Source: Bacteroidia bacterium
GTDB lineage: Bacteria > Bacteroidota > Bacteroidia > Flavobacteriales_E > Vicingaceae
Length of the DNA: 64,000 bases
Reading direction: 5' to 3'
NCBI GenBank assembly: GCA_030433355.1
Contig: JAUIMG010000015.1
Coordinates: forward strand, 1 to 64,000
This document shows positions 53,753 to 62,544 of the stretch, piece by piece (positions within the stretch are counted from its first letter, which is position 1; each line of letters starts with the position of its first letter). Both the position numbers and the translations under genes were made by a program. The notes beneath the pieces were generated by a model. It was given only the letters and a program-made list of their open reading frames with translations, did not search any database and was not told the DNA's origin.

Positions 53753-54151
53753 ATGAAATCACCTCAAGATAAGTTAAGAGTAGATATAGAAAACTACATC
53801 GCTTGGTTTGAAATACCAGCTACCAATTTTGAAAGAGCAGTAAATTTTTACAATACTATCTTTCAAACCCAGCTTGCAACAAATAAAATGAATGGATATT
53901 CCATGGCTTACTTTCCAAGTAAAGAAGGTGCTGGCGGAGCAATTATTTGCGGAGAAGGTTCATTCCCATCAGATACTGGTCCTTTGATTTATCTAAACGG
54001 AGGTGAGGATTTAAATAATGTACTATCTAGGGTAGAAGCAGCAGGTGGAAGAATTTTAATGCAAAAGCAAAGAATAAATGCCGATGCAGGATGTTTCGCT
54101 TTATTTATTGATTCTGAGGGAAATAAGCTAGCACTACATTCTAAATCTTAA
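53753..54151 (+). CDS. VOC-family (glyoxalase/bleomycin-resistance fold) protein
   Basis: 132 residues with two beta-alpha-beta-beta-beta repeats: IAWFEIPATNFERAVNFYN at the start and AGCFALFIDSEGNKLALHS at the end. Metal ligands of classical members are not fully conserved, so it may be a binding or regulatory subunit. In the operon it is 40 bases after the nitrilase gene and 3 bases before the decarboxylase-like gene. Activity unknown. Confidence 0.82.
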   Translation: MKSPQDKLRVDIENYIAWFEIPATNFERAVNFYNTIFQTQLATNKMNGYSMAYFPSKEGAGGAIICGEGSFPSDTGPLIYLNGGEDLNNVLSRVEAAGGRILMQKQRINADAGCFALFIDSEGNKLALHSKS

Positions 54152-54154
54152 TGA

Positions 54155-56881
54155 ATGAAAGGAGAAGGGGTAAAACAAAAATTTAAGGCAAAAAATTACT
54201 TCAATATTGCTCAATATAGAAGTGATACTTGGAATAACTTAAAGCTTATTGCTAGTTATTTTCGACAAGATGAATTCGAAAAACTAGAGAGAAGGGAGTT
54301 CAAAGAAAAAATTGAGGCTTCTTTCAAAACTTTAAAGGTTATTGAGAAATATTTTGCTTACCCAGGCCTGGATTTTATTAAAAGGATAGAGGCAATGTAT
54401 TCTAAAGGCGAATATGGTGCCTTTACACACACTGTTTCAGATGTAGTGAAATCGCTTGTAAGTGAGAGCTACAGAACGAATCGTTTAGCAACTGAAACAG
54501 AAGATAAGAGAAGGAAAATGCTCAAAGAAGAGGAGCAAGTAAATCAGAAGAAACAGCATTATTTCGAGGTAATTTTTGTAGATGAATTGCAGTCTGAGGA
54601 TAAAGAAATTATCTATGAAAAATTTGAAGATGTAAAATCTTCCAAAGAGCAATTTACCTATAAAGTAATTATATTATCCAATCTTCAAGATGCATTAATT
54701 GCTTTATTGTTCAATCCAAATATCCAAGCATGTGTTATTCGCTCAGGTATTTCTTTTGATTCAAAAAATGACTTAAGCGAGATTTCTCCTTTTATAGGCC
54801 CGCTGAATAAAGTGAAAATTAAAGAAAGGGCCAAGATGGACTTAGGGCATACTTTAGGTGAGGTAATCAATGCCTTAAGGCCCGAATTAGACTTATTTTA
54901 TATCTCTGATCTAGCAGTTTCGCAATTGGATCACAAAACATTGAATTGCTTTAATAGAATATTCTACAGAACAGAAGACTTGCAAGAAATCCATTTAAGT
55001 ATTTTGTATGCGATAAAGGAGAGATATAATACCCCATTCTTTTCTGCTTTAATGGATTACAGTAGAAAGCCAACAGGTGTTTTTCATGCCATGCCAATTT
55101 CTAGAGGGAATTCTATTTTTAGATCGCAATGGCTGCAAGATTTTGGAGAGTTTTATGGCAGAAATATCTTCTTAGCAGAGACCTCTGCAACTACTGGTGG
55201 TTTAGACTCACTTCTTCAGCCAACTGGTCCTTTAAAAAAGGCACAAGAAATGGCCTCAAAGGCTTATGGGTCAAAAGAAACATTTTTTGTAACTAACGGA
55301 ACATCAACTGCTAATAAGATTGTACTTCAAGCTTTGGTTAAGCCCGATGATTTGGTTTTAATAGATAGAGATTGTCATAAATCGCATCACTATGGTTTGG
55401 TTTTATCTGGTGCTTTACCAGTTTATTTAGACTCATATCCAGTGCCAGAATACTCCATGTATGGCGCTGTTCCTCTAGAAGAAATTAAAAAGAAACTACT
55501 AGGTTTAAAAGAAGCAGGAAGATTAGATAGAGTTAAAATGTTATTACTTACCAATTGCACTTTCGATGGTATCGTGTATAATGTGCAAATGGTGATGGAA
55601 GAAATCTTAAAGATAAAACCAGACATGGTATTTCTTTGGGACGAAGCCTGGTTTGCTTTTGCAGGTTTTACGCCTGTTTACAAGCAGAGAACAGCAATGT
55701 ATTCAGCTAAATTGCTATCCAAGAAGTTTAAAAGTGATTCTTACAAGAAAAAATACAAGGCCAATCAGAAGTTAGAAAATCCTCTTCCAATGGTTAACCC
55801 TGATGAGGTTAAAATTAGGGTTTATGCTACACAATCCACACATAAAACCCTCTCTTCTTTGCGCCAAGGGTCGATGATTCATATTTACGACGAATTATTC
55901 AAACGAAATGTTGAAGATTTGTTCTTAGAGGCATATAAAACACACATTTCTACTTCACCTAACTATCAAATTCTTGCTTCATTAGATGCAGGAAGAAGAC
56001 AAGTGCAGTTTGAAGGCTATGAAATGGTGGAAAAGAGCATAGAAATGGCGATGGTTCTGCGGTCAAAAATAATGACACACCAAAGACTAAAGAAGTATTT
56101 CGAAATTCTGACTGTAAAAAATAATATTCCTGAAGAGTTTAGAAAATCGGGTATTACTAATTATTTCAGTGAAAAAGATGGTTGGGTGAGGATGGAAGAA
56201 GCTTGGTCTGAGGATGAGTTTGTATTAGACCCTACTAAGATTAACCTATTTATTGGGAAAACTGGAGTAGATGGAGATACTTTCAAGAATAAATTCTTGA
56301 TGGATCAATTCGGAATTCAAATCAATAAAACATCAAGGAATACAGTGCTTTTTATGACCAATATTGGCACCACCAGAAGTTCCGTGGCCTATTTAATTTC
56401 TGTCTTACTTAAGATTGCAGATCAATTGGATGAACAAAGGGAGGCTATGAGTAAAGCCCAGTTGGAGATTATGGATAAAAACGTTCATTCTTTAACCTTA
56501 GATACACCGCCTTTACCCGATTTTAGTAGATTTCATTCTTCTTTTCAAGCAGTACCAGGTGTACCTGGTGGAAACATTAGAGAAGCATATTTTTTAGCTT
56601 ATGAAGAAGAAAAGTGCGAATATATAAAGAGAAGTGAATGTAAGGCAGCAATGGAGAGTGGAAGAGAAATTGTATCTGCTTCCTTTGTAATTCCTTATCC
56701 TCCAGGTTTTCCTATCTTGGTGCCCGGTCAAATACTTAGTAAAGATATCCTCGAATTTTTCATAAAGTTAGATGTAACTGAAATTCATGGATATAGAGCT
56801 GATTTAGGAATTAAAATATTTACCGATGCAGCTCTAAATAGAAAGCAAACTGCTACCGCAATGATGGGAGCAAAAATTTAA
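54155..56881 (+). CDS. Large Orn/Lys/Arg decarboxylase-like fold-type I PLP enzyme
   Basis: 908 residues, cytosolic. About 300 N-terminal residues include a helical part and a receiver-like region (KVIILSNLQDALIALL). The PLP domain then follows: FVTNGTSTANKIV, RDCHKSHHYG, FLWDEAWFAFAG (PLP-ring Asp), and the Schiff-base Lys564 in QSTHKTLSSLRQ. The C-terminal domain has PYPPGFPILVPGQ as in the Orn/Lys/Arg decarboxylase C-terminus. The family makes putrescine, cadaverine or agmatine from basic amino acids. It is longer than the common 700-760 residues. Its operon partners fit a polyamine-type product; substrate not readable. Confidence 0.85.
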   Translation: MKGEGVKQKFKAKNYFNIAQYRSDTWNNLKLIASYFRQDEFEKLERREFKEKIEASFKTLKVIEKYFAYPGLDFIKRIEAMYSKGEYGAFTHTVSDVVKSLVSESYRTNRLATETEDKRRKMLKEEEQVNQKKQHYFEVIFVDELQSEDKEIIYEKFEDVKSSKEQFTYKVIILSNLQDALIALLFNPNIQACVIRSGISFDSKNDLSEISPFIGPLNKVKIKERAKMDLGHTLGEVINALRPELDLFYISDLAVSQLDHKTLNCFNRIFYRTEDLQEIHLSILYAIKERYNTPFFSALMDYSRKPTGVFHAMPISRGNSIFRSQWLQDFGEFYGRNIFLAETSATTGGLDSLLQPTGPLKKAQEMASKAYGSKETFFVTNGTSTANKIVLQALVKPDDLVLIDRDCHKSHHYGLVLSGALPVYLDSYPVPEYSMYGAVPLEEIKKKLLGLKEAGRLDRVKMLLLTNCTFDGIVYNVQMVMEEILKIKPDMVFLWDEAWFAFAGFTPVYKQRTAMYSAKLLSKKFKSDSYKKKYKANQKLENPLPMVNPDEVKIRVYATQSTHKTLSSLRQGSMIHIYDELFKRNVEDLFLEAYKTHISTSPNYQILASLDAGRRQVQFEGYEMVEKSIEMAMVLRSKIMTHQRLKKYFEILTVKNNIPEEFRKSGITNYFSEKDGWVRMEEAWSEDEFVLDPTKINLFIGKTGVDGDTFKNKFLMDQFGIQINKTSRNTVLFMTNIGTTRSSVAYLISVLLKIADQLDEQREAMSKAQLEIMDKNVHSLTLDTPPLPDFSRFHSSFQAVPGVPGGNIREAYFLAYEEEKCEYIKRSECKAAMESGREIVSASFVIPYPPGFPILVPGQILSKDILEFFIKLDVTEIHGYRADLGIKIFTDAALNRKQTATAMMGAKI

Positions 56882-56901
56882 ACCATAAGAATATACTACT
56901 G

Positions 56902-58395
56902 ATGGCAAAAAAGACAACAAAATCAAATAATAAAAACGAAAAAGAAGTTTTAAAAGGTATCCCTGAAATACGCCGATTCTTCTACAGAAATGAAAAACCT
57001 ATCTATTTTATTAGCGCAACTAATTTTAATCTTTTAGGTGCTGATGAATGGGTTAGGAAATTCAAATTTATCTGTTATATCGAGTGTTTTGATGGATTAC
57101 ATCCCAATGTTTTTGCGCCAAAAGAAGAACTCCCTCATGAAGAGTTTGAAAGCATAGAAGATATCAATAACTACCTTCTAGAACACAAGGAAGTAGTAGA
57201 ATACATCAGAAGCAGAGGAAAAGATGGAAAGGCTCTTTTCTTAATGTTTGATGAGAAAACAGAGAAGCTGGCGAAGAAAAATAACTTAGAAGTATGTTTT
57301 CCGCCTGCCAAAATGCGTGCCTTTATGGATAATAAGGTAAACACCAATAGGATTGCAGAAAAAGCAGGAGTTCCATGTGTTCCTTATGTCTTAACCAAAG
57401 TAAAGTCATACAAGCACTTGAGAGAAGTGTCTAAGCACTTAGGAAATGATTTGGTAATTCAACTACCCTATGGAGATTCTGGTCACACAACTTTCTTTAT
57501 TAGCAATGAAGAATCTTGGGAGAAACATGCCGATGAAATCATTGCAGAGAAAGAAGTAAAGGTGATGAAGATGATTAATTGTAGAGGAGCTGCACAAGAA
57601 GCTTGTGTTACACAGCACGGCACCATTGTAGCACCATTAATGACTGAATTAGTGGGCTTTAAAGAATTAACGCCATACAAAGGTGGTTGGTGTGGTAATG
57701 AAATATATGCAGATGCTTTTACTCCTCGATTAAGACAAAAAGCAAGAAAATATACCCGACTTTTTGGGGATCAATTAAGAGAAGAAGGCTACAAAGGTTA
57801 TTTTGAATTGGATTACCTTATAGATCAAGATACCAATGAAATTTATTTAGGAGAATTGAATCCTAGAGTTACAGGGGCAAGTTCTATTACAAATCATGCA
57901 GTATTTGCATTAGCAGATATGCCTCTCTTTATGTTTCACTTATTAGAGTGGATGGATCAGCCATATAAAATTAGCGTTAACGCCATCAATGCTCGTTGGG
58001 CAAGAAAAGAAAATATTGATGATTGGTGTCAATTGGTTATTAAATACACCAAAGATGATGTTTTAAAGGTAACAGAAGCTCCAAGATCTGGTATTTGGAG
58101 AATAGATAATAAAGGAAAGATTCATTACGATAGAATGGATACGCATAGAAGAGCAATTGAAAATGACAATGAAGCTTTTTTCTTAAGAATTACTAGAGTT
58201 GGAGATTACGTTTACGAGGGTGCAGATATAGGGATATTAGTATTGAGAGGTAGATTAATGACAGACGACTTTCAATTAAAAGATAGAGCAAAAGTTTGGA
58301 TTAAAGCCTTGAAAGACGAATATGTTGGTGTAGCTCCAACAAATGAAACCCTAGCTCAGAAAGAAGCAGAAATAGGTGGATTCAAAATGATGTAA
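56902..58395 (+). CDS. Stand-alone ATP-grasp ligase (biotin-carboxylase-like)
   Basis: 497 residues. ATP-grasp core at about 130-340: a MRAFMDNKVNTNRIAEKAGV entry, VIQLPYGDSGHTTFF phosphate loop and the Mg-binding LGELNPRVTGASS. A C-terminal domain of about 150 residues follows. Although biotin-carboxylase-like, there is no biotin carrier domain or carboxyltransferase gene nearby, so it more likely joins a carboxylic acid to an amine by an acyl-phosphate. It is 20 bases after the decarboxylase-like gene and 3 before the Ntn hydrolase gene. The role in polyamine chemistry is inference. Confidence 0.82.
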   Translation: MAKKTTKSNNKNEKEVLKGIPEIRRFFYRNEKPIYFISATNFNLLGADEWVRKFKFICYIECFDGLHPNVFAPKEELPHEEFESIEDINNYLLEHKEVVEYIRSRGKDGKALFLMFDEKTEKLAKKNNLEVCFPPAKMRAFMDNKVNTNRIAEKAGVPCVPYVLTKVKSYKHLREVSKHLGNDLVIQLPYGDSGHTTFFISNEESWEKHADEIIAEKEVKVMKMINCRGAAQEACVTQHGTIVAPLMTELVGFKELTPYKGGWCGNEIYADAFTPRLRQKARKYTRLFGDQLREEGYKGYFELDYLIDQDTNEIYLGELNPRVTGASSITNHAVFALADMPLFMFHLLEWMDQPYKISVNAINARWARKENIDDWCQLVIKYTKDDVLKVTEAPRSGIWRIDNKGKIHYDRMDTHRRAIENDNEAFFLRITRVGDYVYEGADIGILVLRGRLMTDDFQLKDRAKVWIKALKDEYVGVAPTNETLAQKEAEIGGFKMM

Positions 58396-58398
58396 TAC

Positions 58399-59391
58399 AT
58401 GCTGATTTCATTAAAGTTTGTAGAAGAAGATAAGGTAGGAGAGAAGTGGAAAAAATACTTTAAGAAGTCATGGCCGTACTATAAAAAATGGTACCTACAA
58501 GAAGGCTACACTGCTAGACCTGGTTATTTAAGTTGTGTAGAAGCCTTGGAAGAGCATATGCCTGAGCTTCTACCTATTTATGAGCAAGTTTGTGAACAAG
58601 CCGGTGGTGGAGATTTAGTCTCTCGTTATTTAAGTTTATATCAACCACCGCCTTTTATGAGCGGATGCACGCAAGTTGCTTGGAATCATAAACCCTATTC
58701 CCTTATTCGTAATTACGATTACAACCCAAAATGGTTTGAAGGAGTAATGTTGAAAACCAATTGGCTAAAGCCTGTGATGGGAATTTCAGATTGCAATTGG
58801 GGCTTGTTAGATGGAATAAACGCCGACGGATTAGCTATTTCGTTGACTTTTGGAGGTAGGAAGATTAGTGGGGAAGGTTTTGGAATCCCTTTGGTAATGC
58901 GTTATGTATTAGAAACTTGTAAAGATGTTCCACAAGCAGTTTCTACGCTGCTTCGTTTGCCAGTTCATATGTCCTACAATGTTACCGTTTTGGATAAAAC
59001 AGGGAAGTACAAAACCATTTACTTAACACCAGATAAAGGTCCTCATGTTGACACAGAAAGAGTGGCAACCAACCACCAGCAAGATATTGAATGGCTAGAA
59101 TATGCTGAAATGACTGCCACTAGAGAAAGAAAGGCCTACCTAGATAATTTAGTTGGGCAATTGGCACAAAGTAGAGATGATTTAAGTAGTCGTTTTTTGC
59201 AAGCACCCTTGTATAATAAAGACTTTCATAAGAATTTTTGCACGCTCTACAGCATGCAGTATGATTTAGAAGAACTATCTGCCACTGTTTTTTGGCCAAA
59301 TAGAAGCGTAAAGCAAAGCTTTGATCAATTTACAGAGGGTAGAGAAATTGTTAATATCAATAAGCCTTCTTTAGGTGAGTTGGCTAGATAA
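58399..59391 (+). CDS. Ntn hydrolase of the acyl-CoA:6-APA acyltransferase (C45) type
   Basis: 330 residues. The N-terminal nucleophile is predicted at Cys90 in MSGCTQVAW, with cleavage between Gly89 and Cys90 as in isopenicillin N acyltransferases; RNYDYNPKWF follows as in the family. About 89 residues would be released as the small subunit. Members hydrolyse or transfer an acyl group on an amide. No signal peptide. Next to an ATP-grasp ligase it may undo or move an acyl amide formed by that ligase. Confidence 0.82.
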   Translation: MLISLKFVEEDKVGEKWKKYFKKSWPYYKKWYLQEGYTARPGYLSCVEALEEHMPELLPIYEQVCEQAGGGDLVSRYLSLYQPPPFMSGCTQVAWNHKPYSLIRNYDYNPKWFEGVMLKTNWLKPVMGISDCNWGLLDGINADGLAISLTFGGRKISGEGFGIPLVMRYVLETCKDVPQAVSTLLRLPVHMSYNVTVLDKTGKYKTIYLTPDKGPHVDTERVATNHQQDIEWLEYAEMTATRERKAYLDNLVGQLAQSRDDLSSRFLQAPLYNKDFHKNFCTLYSMQYDLEELSATVFWPNRSVKQSFDQFTEGREIVNINKPSLGELAR

Positions 59392-59410
59392 AAAAGAATA
59401 GAAAAATAGA

Positions 59411-60841
59411 ATGAAGAATTATCAAACAAGCAATTTTGTAGCCAATAAGTGGCTAAAAGATGGAGATGGAAGCAGTTTAACTGTTTTAGATAAGTACAAT
59501 GGCAGTAAGATTGGTGAAATACCACAAGCAAGCATGGATCAAATGGAGGAAGCTATTCTTGCAGCTGAAAGTGCGTTTGAAGTAACTAGAAAATGGTCTG
59601 CCGGTAAAAAAGCAGAGATGATGAAGAAGTTACATACTTTACTAGAAAGAGATCAGAAACGATTTGTAGACATTATTATTAATGAAGGAGGTAAACCAAG
59701 GTCTTATGCCGAAAATGAGATTAGCCGCTGTTTAACCACCTTAGAATTAGCTTATGAGGAGGCTACACGGCATGGAGGTGAAGTAGTGCCCATGGATTTT
59801 GCTGCAGGAGAAGGAAAAACTGCCTTTACCAAGCGCTTTCCAATTGGAATAATTGCTTGTATTACTCCTTTTAACTTTCCATTGAATTTGGTAATGCATA
59901 AAGTAGCACCTGCTTTAGCAACAGGATGCACGGTAGTGATCAAGCCTGCACCGCAAGCTCCAATGTCTTGTTTGGCCTTTGCAGAGTTGTTTCTAGAAGC
60001 TGGATATCCTGCCGGTGTAATTAATGTGCTTTGTTGCGATATACCCGTGGCCGAGAAATTGGTGAAAGACGATAGAGTGGCTAAATTGTCTTTTACTGGT
60101 AGCGATAAAGTAGGTTGGTACCTCAAAAGCATTTGCGGTAAAAAGAAAGTTACTCTAGAGTTAGGAGGTAATGCTTCTGTAATTGTAGATGAAGATGTAA
60201 AAGTAGAAGAGATTACGGATTTGGTTGCTAAAGGAGCCTATTTGTACGCCGGACAAATCTGTATTTCCACACAACGCATATTTGTGCATGAAAAAGTGTA
60301 TGACCGCTTTGAGAAAGCTTTGATTGCTTCTATTGCAAAGCTAAAAGTGGGCGATCCAAATGATGGGGAAGTATTGGTAGGACCAGTAATCGATAAAGGG
60401 CACTTAGAAAGAATACATAATTGGGTGAATGAAGCTGTTGAAGCTGGAGCCAAAGTACTTTATGGGGGTAAAGTGGAAAGTGAAGCACATGCGCTGTATT
60501 TGCCAACTTTATTGACCAACACAAGCTCCAGTATGAAAGTAAGCTGCGAGGAAGTTTTCGGACCAGTAGCGGTTTTAGAAAAGTTTAGCAGTTTTGAGGA
60601 AGCCATTGCAATGAACAACAATTCTAAGTTTGGCTTGCAGGTAGGCGTTTTTACCAACCGCTTAGATCATTTTAAGCAAGCCTTTGAAGAATTGGAAGTA
60701 GGAGGGGTGATGATGAATAACATACCAGGTTTTCGAATAGACCACATGCCTTATGGTGGAGTGAAAGACTCTGGCTTAGGTAGAGAAGGTTTGACCTATG
60801 CTATGGATGAAATGACGGAGGGAAGGTTGTTGGTGTATTAA
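59411..60841 (+). CDS. NAD(P)-dependent aldehyde dehydrogenase
   Basis: 476 residues, full length. Catalytic motifs: ITPFNFPLNLVMHK, FTGSDKVGW, the general-base VTLELGGNAS, the nucleophile Cys in YAGQICISTQR and the late EEVFGPVAV. The family oxidises aldehydes such as succinic semialdehyde or 4-aminobutyraldehyde (derivatives). It closes the seven-gene operon, 19 bases after the Ntn hydrolase gene. The product specificity is not readable. Confidence 0.92.
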   Translation: MKNYQTSNFVANKWLKDGDGSSLTVLDKYNGSKIGEIPQASMDQMEEAILAAESAFEVTRKWSAGKKAEMMKKLHTLLERDQKRFVDIIINEGGKPRSYAENEISRCLTTLELAYEEATRHGGEVVPMDFAAGEGKTAFTKRFPIGIIACITPFNFPLNLVMHKVAPALATGCTVVIKPAPQAPMSCLAFAELFLEAGYPAGVINVLCCDIPVAEKLVKDDRVAKLSFTGSDKVGWYLKSICGKKKVTLELGGNASVIVDEDVKVEEITDLVAKGAYLYAGQICISTQRIFVHEKVYDRFEKALIASIAKLKVGDPNDGEVLVGPVIDKGHLERIHNWVNEAVEAGAKVLYGGKVESEAHALYLPTLLTNTSSSMKVSCEEVFGPVAVLEKFSSFEEAIAMNNNSKFGLQVGVFTNRLDHFKQAFEELEVGGVMMNNIPGFRIDHMPYGGVKDSGLGREGLTYAMDEMTEGRLLVY

Positions 60842-60949
60842 CTTTAATAATATGAGCAGTAGCGTACTTTAAAGCGGTTTTGTATCTAGTTACTAAGTAG
60901 CCAAAACTGCACCTTAGTTAAATCCTCAAATTAGCAGATTTGGCGGGGC

Positions 60950-61021
60950 TGATTAAAACCACTACCGCCCGAATATCCACAGAAACCGCTATTGCTTATA
61001 TTTAGTGTTGTAGCCAGTGCT
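60950..61021. repeat. Palindrome-rich boundary 1, cassette-site-like
   Basis: Short GC-rich inverted motifs (GGCGGG / CCGCCC) are followed by ACCGCTATTGCTTATATTTA and GTTGTAGCCAGTGC. It shares GTTGTR and GC(A/C)TGGCTAC words with boundaries 2 and 3. Together with 60842-60949 (an imperfect GCGGTTTTG / CAAAACTGC hairpin) this fills the gap after the operon. No gene is seen. Whether it is a recombination site is uncertain. Confidence 0.35.
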
Positions 61022-61037
61022 TTATTAATCATTAATC

Positions 61038-61691
61038 TCAATTTTTTGGTGGTTCAGGAACATACATGTCTTCTGGGTCAACTACGAAATTAGATTTTAT
61101 TATCGGTGGACAAATCCAAAAATGTATCGAATCATTAACTATATATTCCGTTGAAATCGTTTCATAATATTTTGTTGTCCGGCTGACTTTAGCTTTAATT
61201 ACATTTTCAATCCTTTTGTTGTCAATCTGCACTTCAAATTCACCAATGTCAAGAAGATTACAAACAGTCTCTTTTAGGTAATTCTCCATGTAGTACAAAG
61301 TATCTGTTTCAGGTCTTTGTTCTTCAATTTGTTGAATTTGAGAAATGGAATCATCACTTACATATTCAAAAAATAATTTCTCTTGTCTTTTAACAAATTC
61401 AAGGTATAACTCTGATTTTTTATAATTCTCAAACTGCCATTCCTTATTTCGTGAGGCTTTTTCAAGTTCTTCCTCCCATAATGCAAGTTCATTCTCCCAA
61501 GTCTCAATCAAAGATGCTTTACTAATAAAAATTTTTCCGTATGGAATTCCAAAACCGATTTCTTTTGTTGGAACTTCAGCCGTCTGAATAACTTTCAAGG
61601 TGTCAACTTCAACATCAACCGTCAATTCTTGGCCAGATGAACATATTACAAACAAAAATCCGATTAAACCTAAAAGTATCGTTCTTATCAT
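61038..61691 (-). CDS. Small secreted protein, function unknown
   Basis: 217 residues. A signal peptide ends near VICSSGQELTV. The mature part is strongly charged with a helix at about 60-105 (WENELALWEEELEKASRN) and a C-terminal strand region (SRTTKYYETISTEYIV, HFWICPPII). No family recognised. It is flanked by palindrome-rich boundaries and is unrelated to its neighbours, typical of accessory cargo. Confidence 0.6.
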   Translation of the reverse strand: MIRTILLGLIGFLFVICSSGQELTVDVEVDTLKVIQTAEVPTKEIGFGIPYGKIFISKASLIETWENELALWEEELEKASRNKEWQFENYKKSELYLEFVKRQEKLFFEYVSDDSISQIQQIEEQRPETDTLYYMENYLKETVCNLLDIGEFEVQIDNKRIENVIKAKVSRTTKYYETISTEYIVNDSIHFWICPPIIKSNFVVDPEDMYVPEPPKN

Positions 61692-61858
61692 ATTTATTTT
61701 TCAAGGTTTCATTGTCTTTCCTCGCATTGGCTACGTTTACTGTATGGTGCGTTGTGGTTTTGATAAAGATACTATTTCAGTTTAGCACTCTTTGCTCCGC
61801 TGAAGCTTTGCGAAAGCGAGTAGCAAAAACCGCTATGCGGTTTTGTTACTTTGCCTTT
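61692..61858. repeat. Palindrome-rich boundary 2, with nested hairpins
   Basis: The stretch contains GCATTGGCTACG, GTTGTGG (61751-61757) and several perfect small hairpins such as AAAACCGC-TAT-GCGGTTTT. The motif set continues inside the 3' end of the next gene (AAAATCCGC-TT-GCGGATTTT; GTTAGGT at 61946-61952). These words resemble integron-type GTTRRRY cores, but no integrase gene is present in the window. Confidence 0.4.
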
Positions 61859-62464
61859 TTACAAAATCCGCTTGCGGATTTTGCGAGCTTGAAAATCGCA
61901 ACTTAAATCACTAAACCACCTTACCCACAATGCAATATACAGAGTGTTAGGTTCAGTATTTTTTTTTTTTTGATACGTCTCATTCCAATCTCCCTCTTCG
62001 TCAACTAATTCTCCATCTTTTGAATAGACGAGTTCGATTAACCAAGGTGTCTTTCCTGATTCTCTATATCTGGCTTCTTTAATATTTCCATTTGGATAAT
62101 AATAAATTTCTCCAATCTTGTTACCATTTTTATCATACGTCACGCTGCCATAAATTTTACCTTCATTGTAAAATGTCCATAAACCCATTCTAAATGTTCT
62201 CTTAAAAGGTAATTTGGTGAAAATCCTTTGAAGGCTGAAACTAATTTTCTTTTTGTAATAACCTTCTGAAATTAATAGACCATCTTCAACTGAGTATATA
62301 CGATTGAATCCTTCTATAATAGGTTCACCAAAGGTTGCAGATGTTGACTGATACCTCGCTTCATATCGAACATGGATTTGAACATTATTTTTTGTATCAG
62401 CAGAGTTTTGTGCAACTAAGATAATTGGAGATAAAAAATAGAAAAGTAAAATAATCTTCTTCAT
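61859..62464 (-). CDS. MORN/YwqK-like secreted protein, 3' end probably frameshifted
   Basis: 201 residues as read. The signal peptide ends near ILVAQNSAD. Residues about 100-150 carry MORN-like repeats typical of YwqK-type proteins: GKIYGSVTYDKNGNKIGEIY, YYPNGNIKEARYRE. A run of 13 A (61971-61959 on this strand) encodes KKKN; one A more would give a stop (TGA) four codons on. As read, the last 25 or so residues are translated from boundary sequence, so the frame probably changed in the homopolymer. The function is unknown. Confidence 0.55.
   Translation of the reverse strand: MKKIILLFYFLSPIILVAQNSADTKNNVQIHVRYEARYQSTSATFGEPIIEGFNRIYSVEDGLLISEGYYKKKISFSLQRIFTKLPFKRTFRMGLWTFYNEGKIYGSVTYDKNGNKIGEIYYYPNGNIKEARYRESGKTPWLIELVYSKDGELVDEEGDWNETYQKKKNTEPNTLYIALWVRWFSDLSCDFQARKIRKRIL
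61959..61971. repeat. 13-base T homopolymer inside the 3' end of a gene
   Basis: An uninterrupted run of 13 T on the plus strand. With 14 or 11 bases the gene would end at a TGA just before the palindromic boundary; with 13 it reads through. It could be a sequencing error, a mutation or a phase-variable tract. Confidence 0.8.
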
Positions 62465-62471
62465 GAATTAA

Positions 62472-62540
62472 GCACAACGTTCCGGCTAAAAAGCGTTGCC
62501 ATCCCGCAGGGTGGCTATGATTTTTAGCCATTGTTGGGCG
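62472..62540. repeat. Palindrome-rich boundary 3, cassette-site-like
   Basis: GGCTAAAAA (62484-62492) pairs with TTTTTAGCC (62521-62529), with CACAAC at the left end and GTTGGGC (62533-62539) at the right end. The right-hand word fits the integron core GTTRRRY and the left resembles an inverse core. Size about 70 bases is in the attC range. It lies between the MORN-like gene start and the HxlR gene stop. Confidence 0.45.
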
Positions 62541-62544
62541 TATA

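Noticed and set aside
56902-58395. Acetyl-CoA carboxylase subunit AccC
   Set aside because: No accB, carboxyltransferase gene or biotin carrier domain is nearby, and the operon context is amino-acid and amine metabolism.
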